This document shows, piece by piece, positions 42,529-52,083 of a DNA stretch of 64,000 nt. Source of the DNA: JAKPBU01 sp964425695 (GTDB lineage Bacteria; Pseudomonadota; Gammaproteobacteria; Xanthomonadales; Xanthomonadaceae). The stretch is taken from contig CAYRNF010000001.1 of NCBI GenBank assembly GCA_964425695.1, forward strand, positions 372,001 to 436,000, in the 5' to 3' direction. How positions within the stretch are numbered: position 1 is the first letter of the stretch; each line of letters begins with the position of its first letter. The translations under genes were made by a program, and so were the position numbers. The notes below the pieces were generated by a model. The model saw nothing but the letters and a program-made list of their open reading frames with translations. It was not told the origin of the DNA and ran no database searches.

Positions 42529-44163
42529 TCAGCCCGACAGCGCCCGCTCGATGTCCTCGAGCCGGCGGCCGCGGGTCTCGATGCCGCTGCGCAGCAGCAG
42601 CACGCAGGCGGCCAGCATCGGCAGCGCCAGCAGCAGCGCCGACAGCGCGAAGTGGCTGAAGAACCCCAGCACCCCCACGCCGGCGCCGAGGATGCCGCCG
42701 AACTTGGAACTGGCCGCGATGCTGCCCGAGCCGGTGCCGCGCAGGTGCACCGGGTAGATCTCGGCGGCGTACGGAATCAGCATGGCGATCACGCCGCTGA
42801 TGTTGACCAGCAGCGCCACCGTGCAGGCGATGGTCAGCGCCTGCGAGCGCACTTCCCAGTGCCCCATCGCGGCGAACGCCAGCAGCGACAGCGCGGTGAG
42901 CGCGATGAACAGCACCAGCGAACGGAAGCTGCTCCAGTAGTGGTACAGCGCGATCACCACCGCGATGCCCGGCAGCGCCAGCAGCGCCGACTTGGCTAGC
43001 ACCGCGCTGGCGGCCTTGGGGTCCACCCCCAGTTCGGTCAGGTTCACCGGCAGCCACAGCAGGAAGCCGAAGTTGGCCAGGCCCCAGGCGACGCCCGCGG
43101 TCAGCAGGCCCCAGGTGATGCCGGCATGGCGCCCGCGCAGCAGCTGGCGCACGCCCTGCACGGGGTGCTGCTCGTCGATGACCGGCGCGCCGGGGTGCGC
43201 GGCGCTGTCGCGTTCCACCGCGGCGGCGGCCGCTGCGCCGCGTGCGCCAGCGAACTTCGCCAGCACCGCGCGCGCCTGGTCCACAAGCCCGGCGTTGGAC
43301 AGGAACCGCGGCGATTCGGGGATGAAGCGGTACAGGAACACGATGAGCGCTCCGGTGGGCAGGCCCAGCAACCACAGCACGCGCCAGCTCATCCACTCGC
43401 CCAGCGTCGCCGCGGCGCCCGCCGCCAGCAGGTAGCCCGCGGACGTGCCGATGCCGCCCAGCGCCACCAGCAGCCACCCGCGATGCGTGGCCGGCACGGT
43501 TTCGGCCATCAGGGTGAAGGTGATCGGCAGCAGGCCGCCGGCCGAGGCGCCCATGAGGAAGCACATCGCCAGGTTCCAGCCGAAGCTGGGCATGGCGCCG
43601 CAGATCGCGGTGCCGATGAACATCAGCGCGCCCAGCAGGATCGCCGCGCGACGCCCGAACAGGTCGGCCACGCGGCCCCACACGATCGACCCGACCGTGG
43701 TGCCGGTCAGCGCCACCAGCGCCAGCAGGCTCGCGGTGGGCTTGGCGATGGCGTACTCGGCGCTCATGCCCGGCATCACGAAGCCGAGCGTGGCCGGCTT
43801 CATCACGTCCACGGCCAGCGCGATCACCAGCACGGTGACCAGCTTCCAGTGTTCGGCATTGAGCGGCACGCCGTCGGCGACGTGGAAATAATCATGTACG
43901 GCCTGCAGCGGGCTGGCGTCGTGCAGGGTGCGGCGCATCTGCTCCAGCCGCGGCATCAGGCCGTATCCGGCCAGCAGCAGCCCCACCGGAATGATCGCCA
44001 TGCCCAGCCACATTTCCCAGGTCATCGGCATGCCCACCATCTGCCAGTGGGTGTGCTGGCCCATCATGAACATCGGCACGTGCGCCAGCACGCCTGCGGT
44101 GATCAGCACGCAACCGGCCCAGAAGGCGAGCGGGTGGTGGAACGCGAGGCCTTCGGATTTCAT
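42529..44163 (-). CDS. MFS transporter, sugar porter-like
   Basis: 544 residues, about 12 transmembrane helices and an N-terminal extension. MFS motif A in GRVADLFGRRAAILLGA, PETVPATHRGWLL-like AETVPATHRGWLLVALG, IPESPRFLSNAGL after helix 6 (PESPR motif), and EIYPVHLRGTGSG after helix 10. It matches the metabolite-H+ symporter or sugar porter group. A region of ~60 residues before helix 3 (RRTLHDASPLQAVHDYFHV) is unusual. Substrate unknown. Confidence 0.88.
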   Translation of the reverse strand: MKSEGLAFHHPLAFWAGCVLITAGVLAHVPMFMMGQHTHWQMVGMPMTWEMWLGMAIIPVGLLLAGYGLMPRLEQMRRTLHDASPLQAVHDYFHVADGVPLNAEHWKLVTVLVIALAVDVMKPATLGFVMPGMSAEYAIAKPTASLLALVALTGTTVGSIVWGRVADLFGRRAAILLGALMFIGTAICGAMPSFGWNLAMCFLMGASAGGLLPITFTLMAETVPATHRGWLLVALGGIGTSAGYLLAAGAAATLGEWMSWRVLWLLGLPTGALIVFLYRFIPESPRFLSNAGLVDQARAVLAKFAGARGAAAAAAVERDSAAHPGAPVIDEQHPVQGVRQLLRGRHAGITWGLLTAGVAWGLANFGFLLWLPVNLTELGVDPKAASAVLAKSALLALPGIAVVIALYHYWSSFRSLVLFIALTALSLLAFAAMGHWEVRSQALTIACTVALLVNISGVIAMLIPYAAEIYPVHLRGTGSGSIAASSKFGGILGAGVGVLGFFSHFALSALLLALPMLAACVLLLRSGIETRGRRLEDIERALSG

Positions 44164-44240
44164 CGATGCGTGCGGTGGATGCGGACGCGGCATTGTCGCC
44201 GAAGCGCGCGGCCTTGCGCCGCTTCGCTACGATGGCGCGC

Positions 44241-45026
44241 ATGTGCCTGATCGCGTTCGCCTGGCGCGCCGATCCCCGCTACCGGCTGGCGCTGGTCGCC
44301 AACCGCGACGAGTTCCACGCGCGTCCGGCCGCGCCCGCCGGCGTGGATCCCGCGCATCCGCAGGTCTACGGCGGGCGCGACCTGCAGGCCGGCGGCGGCT
44401 GGCTCATGGCGTCCACGCGGGGGCGCCTGGCCGCGGTCACCAACGTGCGCGCGGGCACCGCGACGGAAGCGGCGCCGCGCTCGCGCGGCGCGCTGGTGCA
44501 CGGCTTCGCCGCGGGCGATGCGCAGGCGCAGGCGTTCGCCGATGCGCTGCGGCCGGATGCGGGCCGGTACGGGCGCTTCAACCTGCTGCTGTGGGCGGAC
44601 GACGCGCTGGCGTTCGCGACCAACCATCCGGCGTTCGCATCGCATCCCGTGTCCTCCGGCGTGCATGCCATGTCCAACGGCGCGTTCGACGAGCCGTGGC
44701 CCAAGGCGATGCACGCCACGCGCGCGTTGCGGGACTGGCTGGCGTCCGCCCCGCATGCGCGAGCCGACGACGCGATCGAACCGCTGTTCGCGGCCATGAC
44801 CGACAGCACGCCCGCGCCGGATGCGCTGCTGCCGGACACCGGCGTGGGCATGGCGCTGGAACGCAGGCTCTCGCCCGCGTTCGTGCGCGGTGCGGACTAC
44901 GGCACGCGCTGCAGCAGCGTGGTGCTGGTGCACGAAGACGGGCGGCTGCTGTTCGCCGAACAGCGTTACGGGCCGCACGGACGCGACGAGGGGCGCGATG
45001 TGGCCGTACTGCGCTGGCGTGACTAG
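44241..45026 (+). CDS. NRDE (TANGO2) family protein
   Basis: 261 residues from the ATG at 44241, giving MCLIAFAW, with Cys at residue 2 as the probable N-terminal nucleophile. The NRDE motif is at VANRDEFHARP. Then GGRDLQAGGGWLMAST, AAVTNVRAG, FNLLLWADDALAFATN, ALLPDTGV, and YGTRCSSVVLV near the end. The family has an Ntn hydrolase-like fold; its substrate is not established. MARMCLI from 44232 is less likely because Cys2 would be displaced. Confidence 0.92.
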   Translation: MCLIAFAWRADPRYRLALVANRDEFHARPAAPAGVDPAHPQVYGGRDLQAGGGWLMASTRGRLAAVTNVRAGTATEAAPRSRGALVHGFAAGDAQAQAFADALRPDAGRYGRFNLLLWADDALAFATNHPAFASHPVSSGVHAMSNGAFDEPWPKAMHATRALRDWLASAPHARADDAIEPLFAAMTDSTPAPDALLPDTGVGMALERRLSPAFVRGADYGTRCSSVVLVHEDGRLLFAEQRYGPHGRDEGRDVAVLRWRD

Positions 45027-45186
45027 CGGTTCCGGCGACCGTGCCTGTACGCACAGCGGCGCGCGCCTGCCGGAAAGTCCCACCGGCCACGCGCCGCGAG
45101 ACGGCCATGACTTCCGTTGGCAGACCGACGCCACATGCGCCGTGCGCGGGCGGCGCCTACGCTGGCCCCACGCTCAGGAGACCGCC

Positions 45187-45420
45187 ATGAACGCGATCCG
45201 TCCCCCGTCCGCCTTCCCGGCACAGGTCGCTGCGGCAGCGTCGGCGCCGCGCAAGGCGCGTGGCTTCACGCCCGCACCGGCGCCCATGCAGCCCGATGCG
45301 CCGGTGCGCCACGTGCACCGGGCGCGCGAGTTCGGCGTGGGCTATGGCAGCAGCAGCGGCTACGGCAGCGCGCTGCACTTCACCGACGGACACGTGGACG
45401 CGCCGTTCCGCTTCCGCTGA
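45187..45420 (+). CDS. Small hypothetical protein
   Basis: 77 residues. CAGGAGACC ribosome site ahead of the ATG. Pro/Ala-rich first half, then REFGVGYGSSSGYGSALHFTDGH, a Gly/Tyr/Ser stretch. No family recognised, no signal peptide. Stand-alone. Confidence 0.6.
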   Translation: MNAIRPPSAFPAQVAAAASAPRKARGFTPAPAPMQPDAPVRHVHRAREFGVGYGSSSGYGSALHFTDGHVDAPFRFR

Positions 45421-45498
45421 CGGCCCGTGTCCAGGGGGCGTGCGCCGGGTCGAGCGCGGCGCACGCTGCGCGTGGCATCAACGCGTGGGGTCCCGGAG

Positions 45499-45753
45499 TT
45501 ATTCGGCCGTGGACTCGTCGCCGCGGAAATAGGGTTCCACGGTGCCCTTGACCTTCATCGTCATCGGCTGGCCGCGGCGGTCCAGCGCACGCCCCGCGGC
45601 CACCCGCACCCAGCCTTCGCTGACGCAGTATTCCTCGACGTTGTTGCGGTCCACGCCGTTGAAGCGAACGCCGATGCCGCGCGCCAGCAGCGCCTCGTCG
45701 TAGTACGGACTGCGCGGATCGTTGGACAGGCGGTCGGGCAGGGTGTCGGTCAT
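45499..45753 (-). CDS. DUF3297 family protein
   Basis: 84 residues, whole domain. DTLPDRLSNDPRSPYYDE and VRFNGVDRNNVEEYCVSEGW are the family blocks. Cytoplasmic, function unknown. Followed on the same strand, upstream, by three further short genes of unknown or weakly known function. Confidence 0.92.
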   Translation of the reverse strand: MTDTLPDRLSNDPRSPYYDEALLARGIGVRFNGVDRNNVEEYCVSEGWVRVAAGRALDRRGQPMTMKVKGTVEPYFRGDESTAE

Positions 45754-45817
45754 GGCGGGATTTGCGGACGTGGGAAGCGCCGCGATTGTAGCGTGCGCCT
45801 CGCGCGCGTCGCAGACC

Positions 45818-46102
45818 TCACGCGCTTTCGCCGCGGCCTTGCGCCTTGGCGCGCGCGATCACCGCCTTGACCAGCGCGCGGTCGCGATGCCGTGAAATGG
45901 GCATCGCGCCCAGTGCCAGCGCGATGCTGCGCAGCTCCGCGTCCACGTCGTAGTGCGCGCCGCTGCGCTTGTCCTGGAACGCGCGGCGCGGAAGCCCCAG
46001 GCGCGCGGCGAAGGCGTGCAGCTCGTCCAGGGTGTCGGCCATGAGGTGGGCCCAGCGCCGTCCGCGCCAGAGCGTGACCGCATCGTCCACGTAGACCGTC
46101 AA
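45818..46102 (-). CDS. DUF4031 family protein
   Basis: 94 residues beginning with TTG at 46102 (family members start TVYVDDA, and this is the first codon before it). Blocks WRGRRWAHLMADTLDELHAFA, RRAFQDKRSGAHYDV, and KAVIARAKA. A small protein of unknown function; DUF4031 proteins have a metal- or nucleotide-binding look but this is not established. Confidence 0.88.
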   Translation of the reverse strand: MTVYVDDAVTLWRGRRWAHLMADTLDELHAFAARLGLPRRAFQDKRSGAHYDVDAELRSIALALGAMPISRHRDRALVKAVIARAKAQGRGESA

Positions 46103-46120
46103 GCGGCGATCCGCACCGTG

Positions 46121-46684
46121 TCAGTCGCGCGCGGCGACCGGGCGCTGCAGTTCGTCGCGCAGCCAGCGGTCGATCATCGCCTTCTCGTAGCGCAGCGGGT
46201 CGCTGGCGCCGATGATCGAACTGCGCATCAAGTAGGCGCCATCGACCAGCTCGCGTTCGCCGGCATCGATCACGCGGCCGTCCGCGGCGACGCGTTCGAA
46301 GCGCAGCGTCATGCGCGGCGGGTAGAGGTCGCGCATGATCCGCACGTCGTCGAACTGCGGGCCGTGCCAGGGTTCGTAGGTGCCCGCGCGGCGGATGTCG
46401 GTGATCTCGACCTCCAGCCGTTCGCCGGGCGGCAGCCGCTTCAGGGCGCGGTCGCGCAGGTGCGCGGCGAGCTGCGCGACCCAGTCCCCGCGTGCGGCCT
46501 CGCGGCGGTTGCCGCTGTAGCGGATGTCGGAAAACTGCGCAGGATCGGTCCAGCGCACGTCCACGCTGCCGTCCACGGGCAGGCTGCGCGGGGCATCGGG
46601 ATCGGTCACGCTGCGCACCCCGGCGCTGGCGGGAAACGCGACGGCGGCCAGCAGCAGCGCGCAGGCCAGGCAGTGCAGTTTCAT
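46121..46684 (-). CDS. DUF3016 exported protein
   Basis: 187 residues with a signal peptide (CLACALLLAAVAFPASA). Mature part has VDVRWTDPAQFSDIRYSG, RLEVEITDIRRAGTYEPWHG and LVDGAYLMRSSIIGASDPLRYEKAMIDRWL across the DUF3016 region. Periplasmic, function unknown. Confidence 0.9.
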   Translation of the reverse strand: MKLHCLACALLLAAVAFPASAGVRSVTDPDAPRSLPVDGSVDVRWTDPAQFSDIRYSGNRREAARGDWVAQLAAHLRDRALKRLPPGERLEVEITDIRRAGTYEPWHGPQFDDVRIMRDLYPPRMTLRFERVAADGRVIDAGERELVDGAYLMRSSIIGASDPLRYEKAMIDRWLRDELQRPVAARD

Positions 46685-46780
46685 GTCGGTCGCTCCGCAG
46701 GGAACCGGCCCGATTCTACGCCCGCGGCGCCCGCAAGCCGGGTGCGGCGCACGCGCGCCGCACCGCGGTTGCGCGCGCGT

Positions 46781-47470
46781 TCATCGGCCTTGCGCGGCGC
46801 GCAGCAGCGGCGCCAGTTCGCGCCAGACGTGGTCGCGGATCGCCGGCTGCGTGCCGGCCGTGGGATGCAGGTTGTCGGCCTGGAAACTGGCGCGCGACAG
46901 CGCGATGGGCTGCAGCAGGAACGGCAGCAGCGCGGTGTCGAAGCGCCCCGCCAGGTCGCGGTAGCCGCGTTCGAATTCGCGCGCGTACGCGGCGCCGTAG
47001 TTGGGCGGGATGCGCATGCCCACCAGCAGCACCCGCGCGCCGATGCCCTGCGATGCGCCGATCATCCGGGCCAGGTTGCGCCGCGCCTGGCGCAGCGGCA
47101 GGCCGCGCAGCGCGTCGTTGGCCCCCAGCTGGATCACCACCACCGAAGGCCGGTGCCGCACCACCGCGTCCACGATGCGCGCCGCGCCGCCTGCGGTGGT
47201 TTCGCCGCTGATGCTGGCGTTGACCACCCGCCAGCCGGGGAACTGCGCGGCGACGCGGTCGGCGGTGAGCGCCACCCAGCCCTGCGACGCCGGCATGTTG
47301 TAGGCCGCCGAGAGCGAATCGCCCATCACCAGCACCGTGCGCGGATCGGTGGCCACGTGCGGACGCGGCCGCGCCGCGTCCTGGGCCTGCGCCAGCCCGG
47401 CCAGCAACAGCAGCACCCAACCAATGGCCCATTGAACCCGCCTGCCGCGCACGCCATCTGCCATCTTCAT
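46781..47470 (-). CDS. GDSL arylesterase (TesA/lysophospholipase L1-like)
   Basis: 229 residues. Exported (VQWAIGWVLLLLAGLAQAQ). SGNH hydrolase: block I VLVMGDSLSAAYN, block II INASISGETTAG-like NASISGETTAGG, block III QLGANDALRGLP, block V DNLHPTAGTQPAI (Asp-His). All catalytic residues present. Cleaves esters of medium or long acyl chains in the periplasm. The start is ATG 47470 with GGAGAA ahead of it. Divergent from the ABC exporter genes. Confidence 0.92.
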   Translation of the reverse strand: MKMADGVRGRRVQWAIGWVLLLLAGLAQAQDAARPRPHVATDPRTVLVMGDSLSAAYNMPASQGWVALTADRVAAQFPGWRVVNASISGETTAGGAARIVDAVVRHRPSVVVIQLGANDALRGLPLRQARRNLARMIGASQGIGARVLLVGMRIPPNYGAAYAREFERGYRDLAGRFDTALLPFLLQPIALSRASFQADNLHPTAGTQPAIRDHVWRELAPLLRAAQGR

Positions 47471-47560
47471 TCGGTTCTCCGTCGCTGCGGGCAACATGGC
47501 CCGGTTCGCATCGGGGCCCAGCATCGCAGCCACGCCCGCACCACTTCGTCAAGGAAACCC

Positions 47561-48244
47561 ATGGTCGATCCCCACGATTCCATCGCCCTGCAGGCCGAGG
47601 GCTTGGGCAAGCGCGTTGCACTGGCCTCCGGCGAGCTCGTCATCCTGGATGGGGTGTCGTTCCGGATCCGCAAGGGCGACAGCGTGGCCATCGTGGGCGC
47701 GTCGGGCTCGGGCAAGAGCACGCTGCTGTCGCTGCTGGCGGGGCTGGACACGCCCAGCAGCGGCAGCGTGGTGCTGGAAGGCGAGGCGCTGTCGCAGCTG
47801 GACGAGGACGGCCGGGCGCGGGTCCGCGGCGACAAGGTGGGCTTCGTGTTCCAGAGCTTCCAGCTGCTGCCGTCGCTGACCGCGCTGGAGAACGTGATGC
47901 TGCCGCTGGAATTGCGCGGCGACGCGGACGCGGACACGCATGCGCGCGGGATCCTGCAGCAGGTCGGGCTGGGCGAACGCCTGGACCACTACCCGCGGCA
48001 GCTGTCCGGCGGCGAGCAGCAGCGCGTCGCCGTGGCGCGCGCGTTCGCCACGCGGCCCGCGCTGCTGTTCGCGGACGAACCCACCGGCAACCTGGACACG
48101 CGCACCGGGCAGGGCATCATCGAGCTGCTGTTCGACATGAACCGCGATGCCGGCACCACGCTGGTACTGGTCACGCACGACGAGCACCTGGCGCAGCGCT
48201 GCCAGCGCACGCTGCGGCTGGAGAGCGGGAGGCTGGTGGCGTGA
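47561..48244 (+). CDS. ABC transporter ATP-binding protein (YbbA/LolD-like)
   Basis: 227 residues. Walker A GASGSGKSTL, Q loop VFQSFQLLPS, signature LSGGEQQRVAVARAF, Walker B LLFADEPTGNLD, H loop VTHD. Typical of the MacB/LolD/YbbA group, in which the ATPase pairs with an FtsX-fold permease. The gene lies directly upstream of such a permease, divergent from a TesA-like esterase, the same arrangement as ybbA-ybbP-tesA in enterobacteria. Confidence 0.95.
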   Translation: MVDPHDSIALQAEGLGKRVALASGELVILDGVSFRIRKGDSVAIVGASGSGKSTLLSLLAGLDTPSSGSVVLEGEALSQLDEDGRARVRGDKVGFVFQSFQLLPSLTALENVMLPLELRGDADADTHARGILQQVGLGERLDHYPRQLSGGEQQRVAVARAFATRPALLFADEPTGNLDTRTGQGIIELLFDMNRDAGTTLVLVTHDEHLAQRCQRTLRLESGRLVA

Positions 48245-48371
48245 GCGGGCGTCAGGCGACATGCGCGAGCGCGTGGTCCCGGGCCCGTACCTGCGCCCTG
48301 AGTCTGGCCTGCTCGATGGTCACGGGCCGCGGAGCTCCCGGCGCGTGGTCGCTGGCGGCCGGAGGTGCCCG

Positions 48372-50909
48372 GTGAACGTCGTGCGCAACACCGTCGCGCT
48401 GGCCTGGCGCCAGCTGCGCCGCGACCTGGCGGCCGGCGACATCCGCATCCTGCTGGCTGCGCTGGTGCTTGCGGTCGTTGCCGTCACCGCGGTGGGCTTC
48501 GTGACCGATCGCGCGGCGCGGGCGCTGGCGATCGAGGCCAACCGCCTGCTCGGCGCCGACGCGGTGCTGCGCGCCGATGCGCCCATCGCCGGCGCGGCGC
48601 GCGAGGCCGCCGCTGCCAGCGGGCTGCGCAGCGCCGAAACCGTGGAACTGGACAGCATGATCCGCGTAGGCAGCGGGGCGGACGCGAACCTGCGCCTGGG
48701 CGAACTGCAGGCGCTGGGCGCGGGCTATCCGCTGCGCGGCGCCTTCACGATCGACCGCGGCGCCGGCGCCGCCGACGCGTCCGGCATCCCGCAGCCGGGC
48801 ACCGCGTGGATGACGCGTGCCGGCGCCGAAACGCTGGGCGCGAAGATCGGCGACACCGTGCTGCTGGGCGAGGCCGCCTTCCGGCTGGTCGCGCTGGTGA
48901 CGCAGGAACCGGGTGCGGGCTTCGACTACTTCGACGTGGCGCCCAAGGTGTTCCTGAGTCTTTCCGACCTGCCCGGCACCGGGCTGGTGCAGCCCGGCAG
49001 CCGCGTGCGCTACCGGCTGGGCGTGGCGGGCGAAGCCGCGGCGGTGGAGGGCTTCGTGTCCACCGCGCGCGCCAGCCTGGGCCGCGGGCAGCGCCTGGAA
49101 ACCATCGGCGAATCGCGGCCCGAGGTGCGTTCGGCGCTGGACCGCGCCGGTCGCTTCCTGGGCCTGGCCGCACTGGTGTCGGTGATCCTGGCCGCGGTGG
49201 CCGTGGCCATGGCCGCGCGCCGGCACAGCGCGCGGCATCTGCAGGGCGCGGCGGTGATGCGCTGCCTGGGCGCGTCGCAGAACACCCTGGTGGCGATCCA
49301 CGTGGGCGAGCTGCTGCTGCTGGGCCTGGCCGCGTGCACGCTGGGCGTGGCCATCGCGTTCGGGCTGCAGTGGGGCGTGGGTGCGTGGCTGGCGCGCGAG
49401 CTCGAACTGTCCATCCCGCCTGCGTCCGTGTGGCCCGCCCTGCAGGGCTATGGCGTGGGGCTGGTGGTGCTGCTCGCCTTCGGCGCGCCGCCGGTGCTGG
49501 CGCTGCGCCGGGTGCCGGCGCTGCGCGTGCTGCGCCGCGACCTGGATCCCACCGAACCCAGCGCGTGGATCGTCGGCATCGCCGCGTTCGCCGGGCTGGC
49601 GGCGCTGCTGTGGTGGAAGGCGGGGTCCGCCGTGCTGGGCGGCGCGATGCTGGCCGGGATCGCGATCACCTTTGCCGTGCTCGCCCTGCTGGCGTGGGCG
49701 CTGATCGTGGCGGTGCGCCGCGCGCGCGGACGGCTGCGCGGCAGCCTGCGCTACGGGCTGGCGAACGTGAGCCGCCGCGCCGGCACCAGCATCGCGCAGG
49801 TGTCGGCGCTGGGCCTGGGACTGATGGCGCTGCTGCTGCTGACCTTCGTGCGCACCGACCTGCTGGACCGCTGGCAGCTGCAGCTGGCGGAGAACGCGCC
49901 GAACCGGTTCATCATCAACGTGCAGAACGACCAGGTGCAGCCGGTGCGCGACTTCGTGCAGGCGCAAGGGCTGCGCGAACCGGTGCTGTTTCCGATGGTC
50001 CGCGCGCGCCTGACGACCCGCAACGGGCAACCGTTCACCGGCGCGGACGTGGCCGATACCGGCGACGCCGACGACACCCGCCAGGCCCAGCGCCGTGCGG
50101 AACGCGAGTTCAACCTGTCCACCGCCGCCGCGCTGGGCGACGACAACCGCGTCACCGCCGGGCGCTTCTGGGCCGCCGACGCGGCCCCTGCGCGCACCGA
50201 GTTCTCGGTGGAGGAGCGCTTCGCCGAATCGCTGGGCTGGAAGCTGGGCGACCGCATCGGCTTCGATATCGCCGGGCAGGCGCTGGAAGGCACCATCACC
50301 AGCCTGCGCAGCGTGGAGTGGGAGAGTTTCCGTCCCAACTTCTTCGTGCTGGCCTCGCCCGGCGCGTTGCAGGGATATCCGGCCAGCTACATCACGGCGG
50401 TGAGCGTGCCGCCGCAGCGGCCGCGCTTCACCGCGGAACTGGTGCAGGCGTTCCCGAACCTGTCGGTGATCGACGTGGACGCGGTGCTGGCGCAGGTGCG
50501 CGCCACCGGCGACCAGGTGTCCACCGTGGTGCAGGTGGTGTTCTGGTTCTCGTTCGCCGCGGGCGTGCTGGTGCTGATGGCGGCGGTGAGCGCCAGCCAG
50601 GACGAGCGCCTGCTCGAGGGCGGGGTGATGCGCGTGCTCGGCGCCAGCCGCCGCCAGCTGCGGCTGGCGCAGGCGTCGGAATTCGCGGCCATCGGCCTGC
50701 TGTCGGGACTGGTGGCGGCGATCGCCGCATCGATCCTGTCCGGCGTGGTGGCCACCCGCGTCTTCGACCTGCTGTGGACGCCGAACTGGACCCTGGCCGC
50801 GGTGGGCGGGGCGCTGGGCATGCTCGCCGCGCTGGCGGCGGGCCTGTTCGCCACGCGCCGCGTGCTGGACGAGCCGCCGTCGGTGGTGCTGCGGGAGTTG
50901 GACAACTAG
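48372..50909 (+). CDS. FtsX-fold ABC permease (YbbP-like)
   Basis: 845 residues from GTG 48372, with a GGAGG ribosome site 7 bases upstream; no ATG fits. About 10 hydrophobic segments in two FtsX units (helices near 25-45, 275-300, 325-350, 365-390; 435-500; 735-830) separated by large periplasmic domains. PVLALRRVPALRVLRRD is the coupling loop. YbbP-type permeases export or extract lipids with YbbA. No truncation. Confidence 0.92.
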   Translation: MNVVRNTVALAWRQLRRDLAAGDIRILLAALVLAVVAVTAVGFVTDRAARALAIEANRLLGADAVLRADAPIAGAAREAAAASGLRSAETVELDSMIRVGSGADANLRLGELQALGAGYPLRGAFTIDRGAGAADASGIPQPGTAWMTRAGAETLGAKIGDTVLLGEAAFRLVALVTQEPGAGFDYFDVAPKVFLSLSDLPGTGLVQPGSRVRYRLGVAGEAAAVEGFVSTARASLGRGQRLETIGESRPEVRSALDRAGRFLGLAALVSVILAAVAVAMAARRHSARHLQGAAVMRCLGASQNTLVAIHVGELLLLGLAACTLGVAIAFGLQWGVGAWLARELELSIPPASVWPALQGYGVGLVVLLAFGAPPVLALRRVPALRVLRRDLDPTEPSAWIVGIAAFAGLAALLWWKAGSAVLGGAMLAGIAITFAVLALLAWALIVAVRRARGRLRGSLRYGLANVSRRAGTSIAQVSALGLGLMALLLLTFVRTDLLDRWQLQLAENAPNRFIINVQNDQVQPVRDFVQAQGLREPVLFPMVRARLTTRNGQPFTGADVADTGDADDTRQAQRRAEREFNLSTAAALGDDNRVTAGRFWAADAAPARTEFSVEERFAESLGWKLGDRIGFDIAGQALEGTITSLRSVEWESFRPNFFVLASPGALQGYPASYITAVSVPPQRPRFTAELVQAFPNLSVIDVDAVLAQVRATGDQVSTVVQVVFWFSFAAGVLVLMAAVSASQDERLLEGGVMRVLGASRRQLRLAQASEFAAIGLLSGLVAAIAASILSGVVATRVFDLLWTPNWTLAAVGGALGMLAALAAGLFATRRVLDEPPSVVLRELDN

Positions 50910-51028
50910 CCGCGAAGCCGTGGATCGCGCCGGCCGGGAGGTCGTGCTAGCCTGCGGTTCGACATGGATTGTCGACCGCTTGGCGCAACGCCACCGGGAG
51001 ACACAGCAATCGCAAGGAGGCGTGCGTC

Positions 51029-51427
51029 ATGACCCGATCGTTCCGGACACTGGCATTGCGGCGAGCGGTGGCCCTGGCCCTGCTGCTGGGCATGCAGCTG
51101 GCCGCATGGGCCGACGAACCCGGGGTCTATACCCGGCTCGCTTGTCGCGACGACGACCCCTTCGTGCTGTGCACGCAGGGGTGCAAGAACCAGCACTACA
51201 ACTGGAAGCCGCTTGCGCCCGAATTCGGCACCTGGATCGCGGTGCGCGGCTATTGTCCGTGGCCGCAGAGCAAGGGCACGTGCTGCGTCGGCAATGTCTG
51301 CTTCAGGCTGTGGACCGACACGGCGGTGCAGGCGGTCGGTCAGTACATGGCGATCTGTCCGAGGGCGCATGAAGAGGGCAGCTGGGAAGGCCAGGGTCGG
51401 CCTGAAAGAACGCCCCACGATCATTGA
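51029..51427 (+). CDS. Secreted Cys-rich protein of unknown function
   Basis: 132 residues. AAGGAGG ribosome site, then a signal peptide (RAVALALLLGMQLAAWA). Mature part has six or seven Cys (LACRDDDP, FVLCTQGCKN, GYCPWPQSKGTCCVGNVCF), likely disulphide-bonded in the periplasm or outside. No family recognised. GC content is below that of the neighbours. Confidence 0.75.
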   Translation: MTRSFRTLALRRAVALALLLGMQLAAWADEPGVYTRLACRDDDPFVLCTQGCKNQHYNWKPLAPEFGTWIAVRGYCPWPQSKGTCCVGNVCFRLWTDTAVQAVGQYMAICPRAHEEGSWEGQGRPERTPHDH

Positions 51428-51618
51428 CGCTGCGCGTGGGATACGCCGCTGCCGTTCCACGCTGGGAGTTCCCCCATGTCAGGCGACGTCGGCGCGCGCG
51501 CAACCGTGACCGACCGCAATTACTGGCAGCAGGCAGTCCCGCCTGTTAGCCAGACGGGCATCGGCATGGAGCGATCGCACGGCCCTCCATGCCGGATGCT
51601 TGCCCAGCCTATGCAAGC

Positions 51619-51951
51619 TCAGGCCTTCAACCGCCGCGCCGCCAGGAAGTAGGCCAGGTTGCCCAGGCCGGTGGCGACCAGCAGCGCGGCGATCACGCCC
51701 GGGGTCACTTCCTGCACGCCCTGCAGGTCCACGGCGGCGAAGCCGATGCCCAGGGCCAGCAGCACGATCCCCCAGCGCAGCGAGCCGTGGCGGCGGCGGG
51801 CCTCCTCGCCTTCTAGGATCGAGCGCACCAGCGCCTCGGAGCCGTTGGACTCGACCATCTGCCGGCGTACGCGGGCGTCCAGGACGGCCTTGATGGTCCA
51901 GGCGATGGACAGGAACAGGACGATGGGGATCAGGAATTCGAGGTTGTTCAT
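51619..51951 (-). CDS. DUF6249 membrane protein
   Basis: 110 residues. N-terminal helix MNNLEFLIPIVLFLSIAWTI, then a charged stretch (DARVRRQMVESNGSEALVRS), and two more helices (LRWGIVLLALGIGFAAVDLQ, GVIAALLVATGLGNLAYFLA). The DUF6249 type is often encoded divergent from or near an ECF-like sigma factor, as here. Function unknown. Confidence 0.82.
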   Translation of the reverse strand: MNNLEFLIPIVLFLSIAWTIKAVLDARVRRQMVESNGSEALVRSILEGEEARRRHGSLRWGIVLLALGIGFAAVDLQGVQEVTPGVIAALLVATGLGNLAYFLAARRLKA

Positions 51952-52083
51952 GGCGGCGCTCTCGTGGGAGGGACGGGTGTGTGGCTTCGGTGACAGGGAT
52001 ACGGCGCGGCGGCGGCCGGTTGCAGGCGTGCGGTCCGCCGTACCGGTTGCAACCGGAGCCACCCAGGGCGTATCCCTGACTGC

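Noticed and set aside
48252..50030. 592-codon frame opposite the YbbP-like permease
   Set aside because: His/Arg/Gln-rich antisense translation of a well-supported permease.
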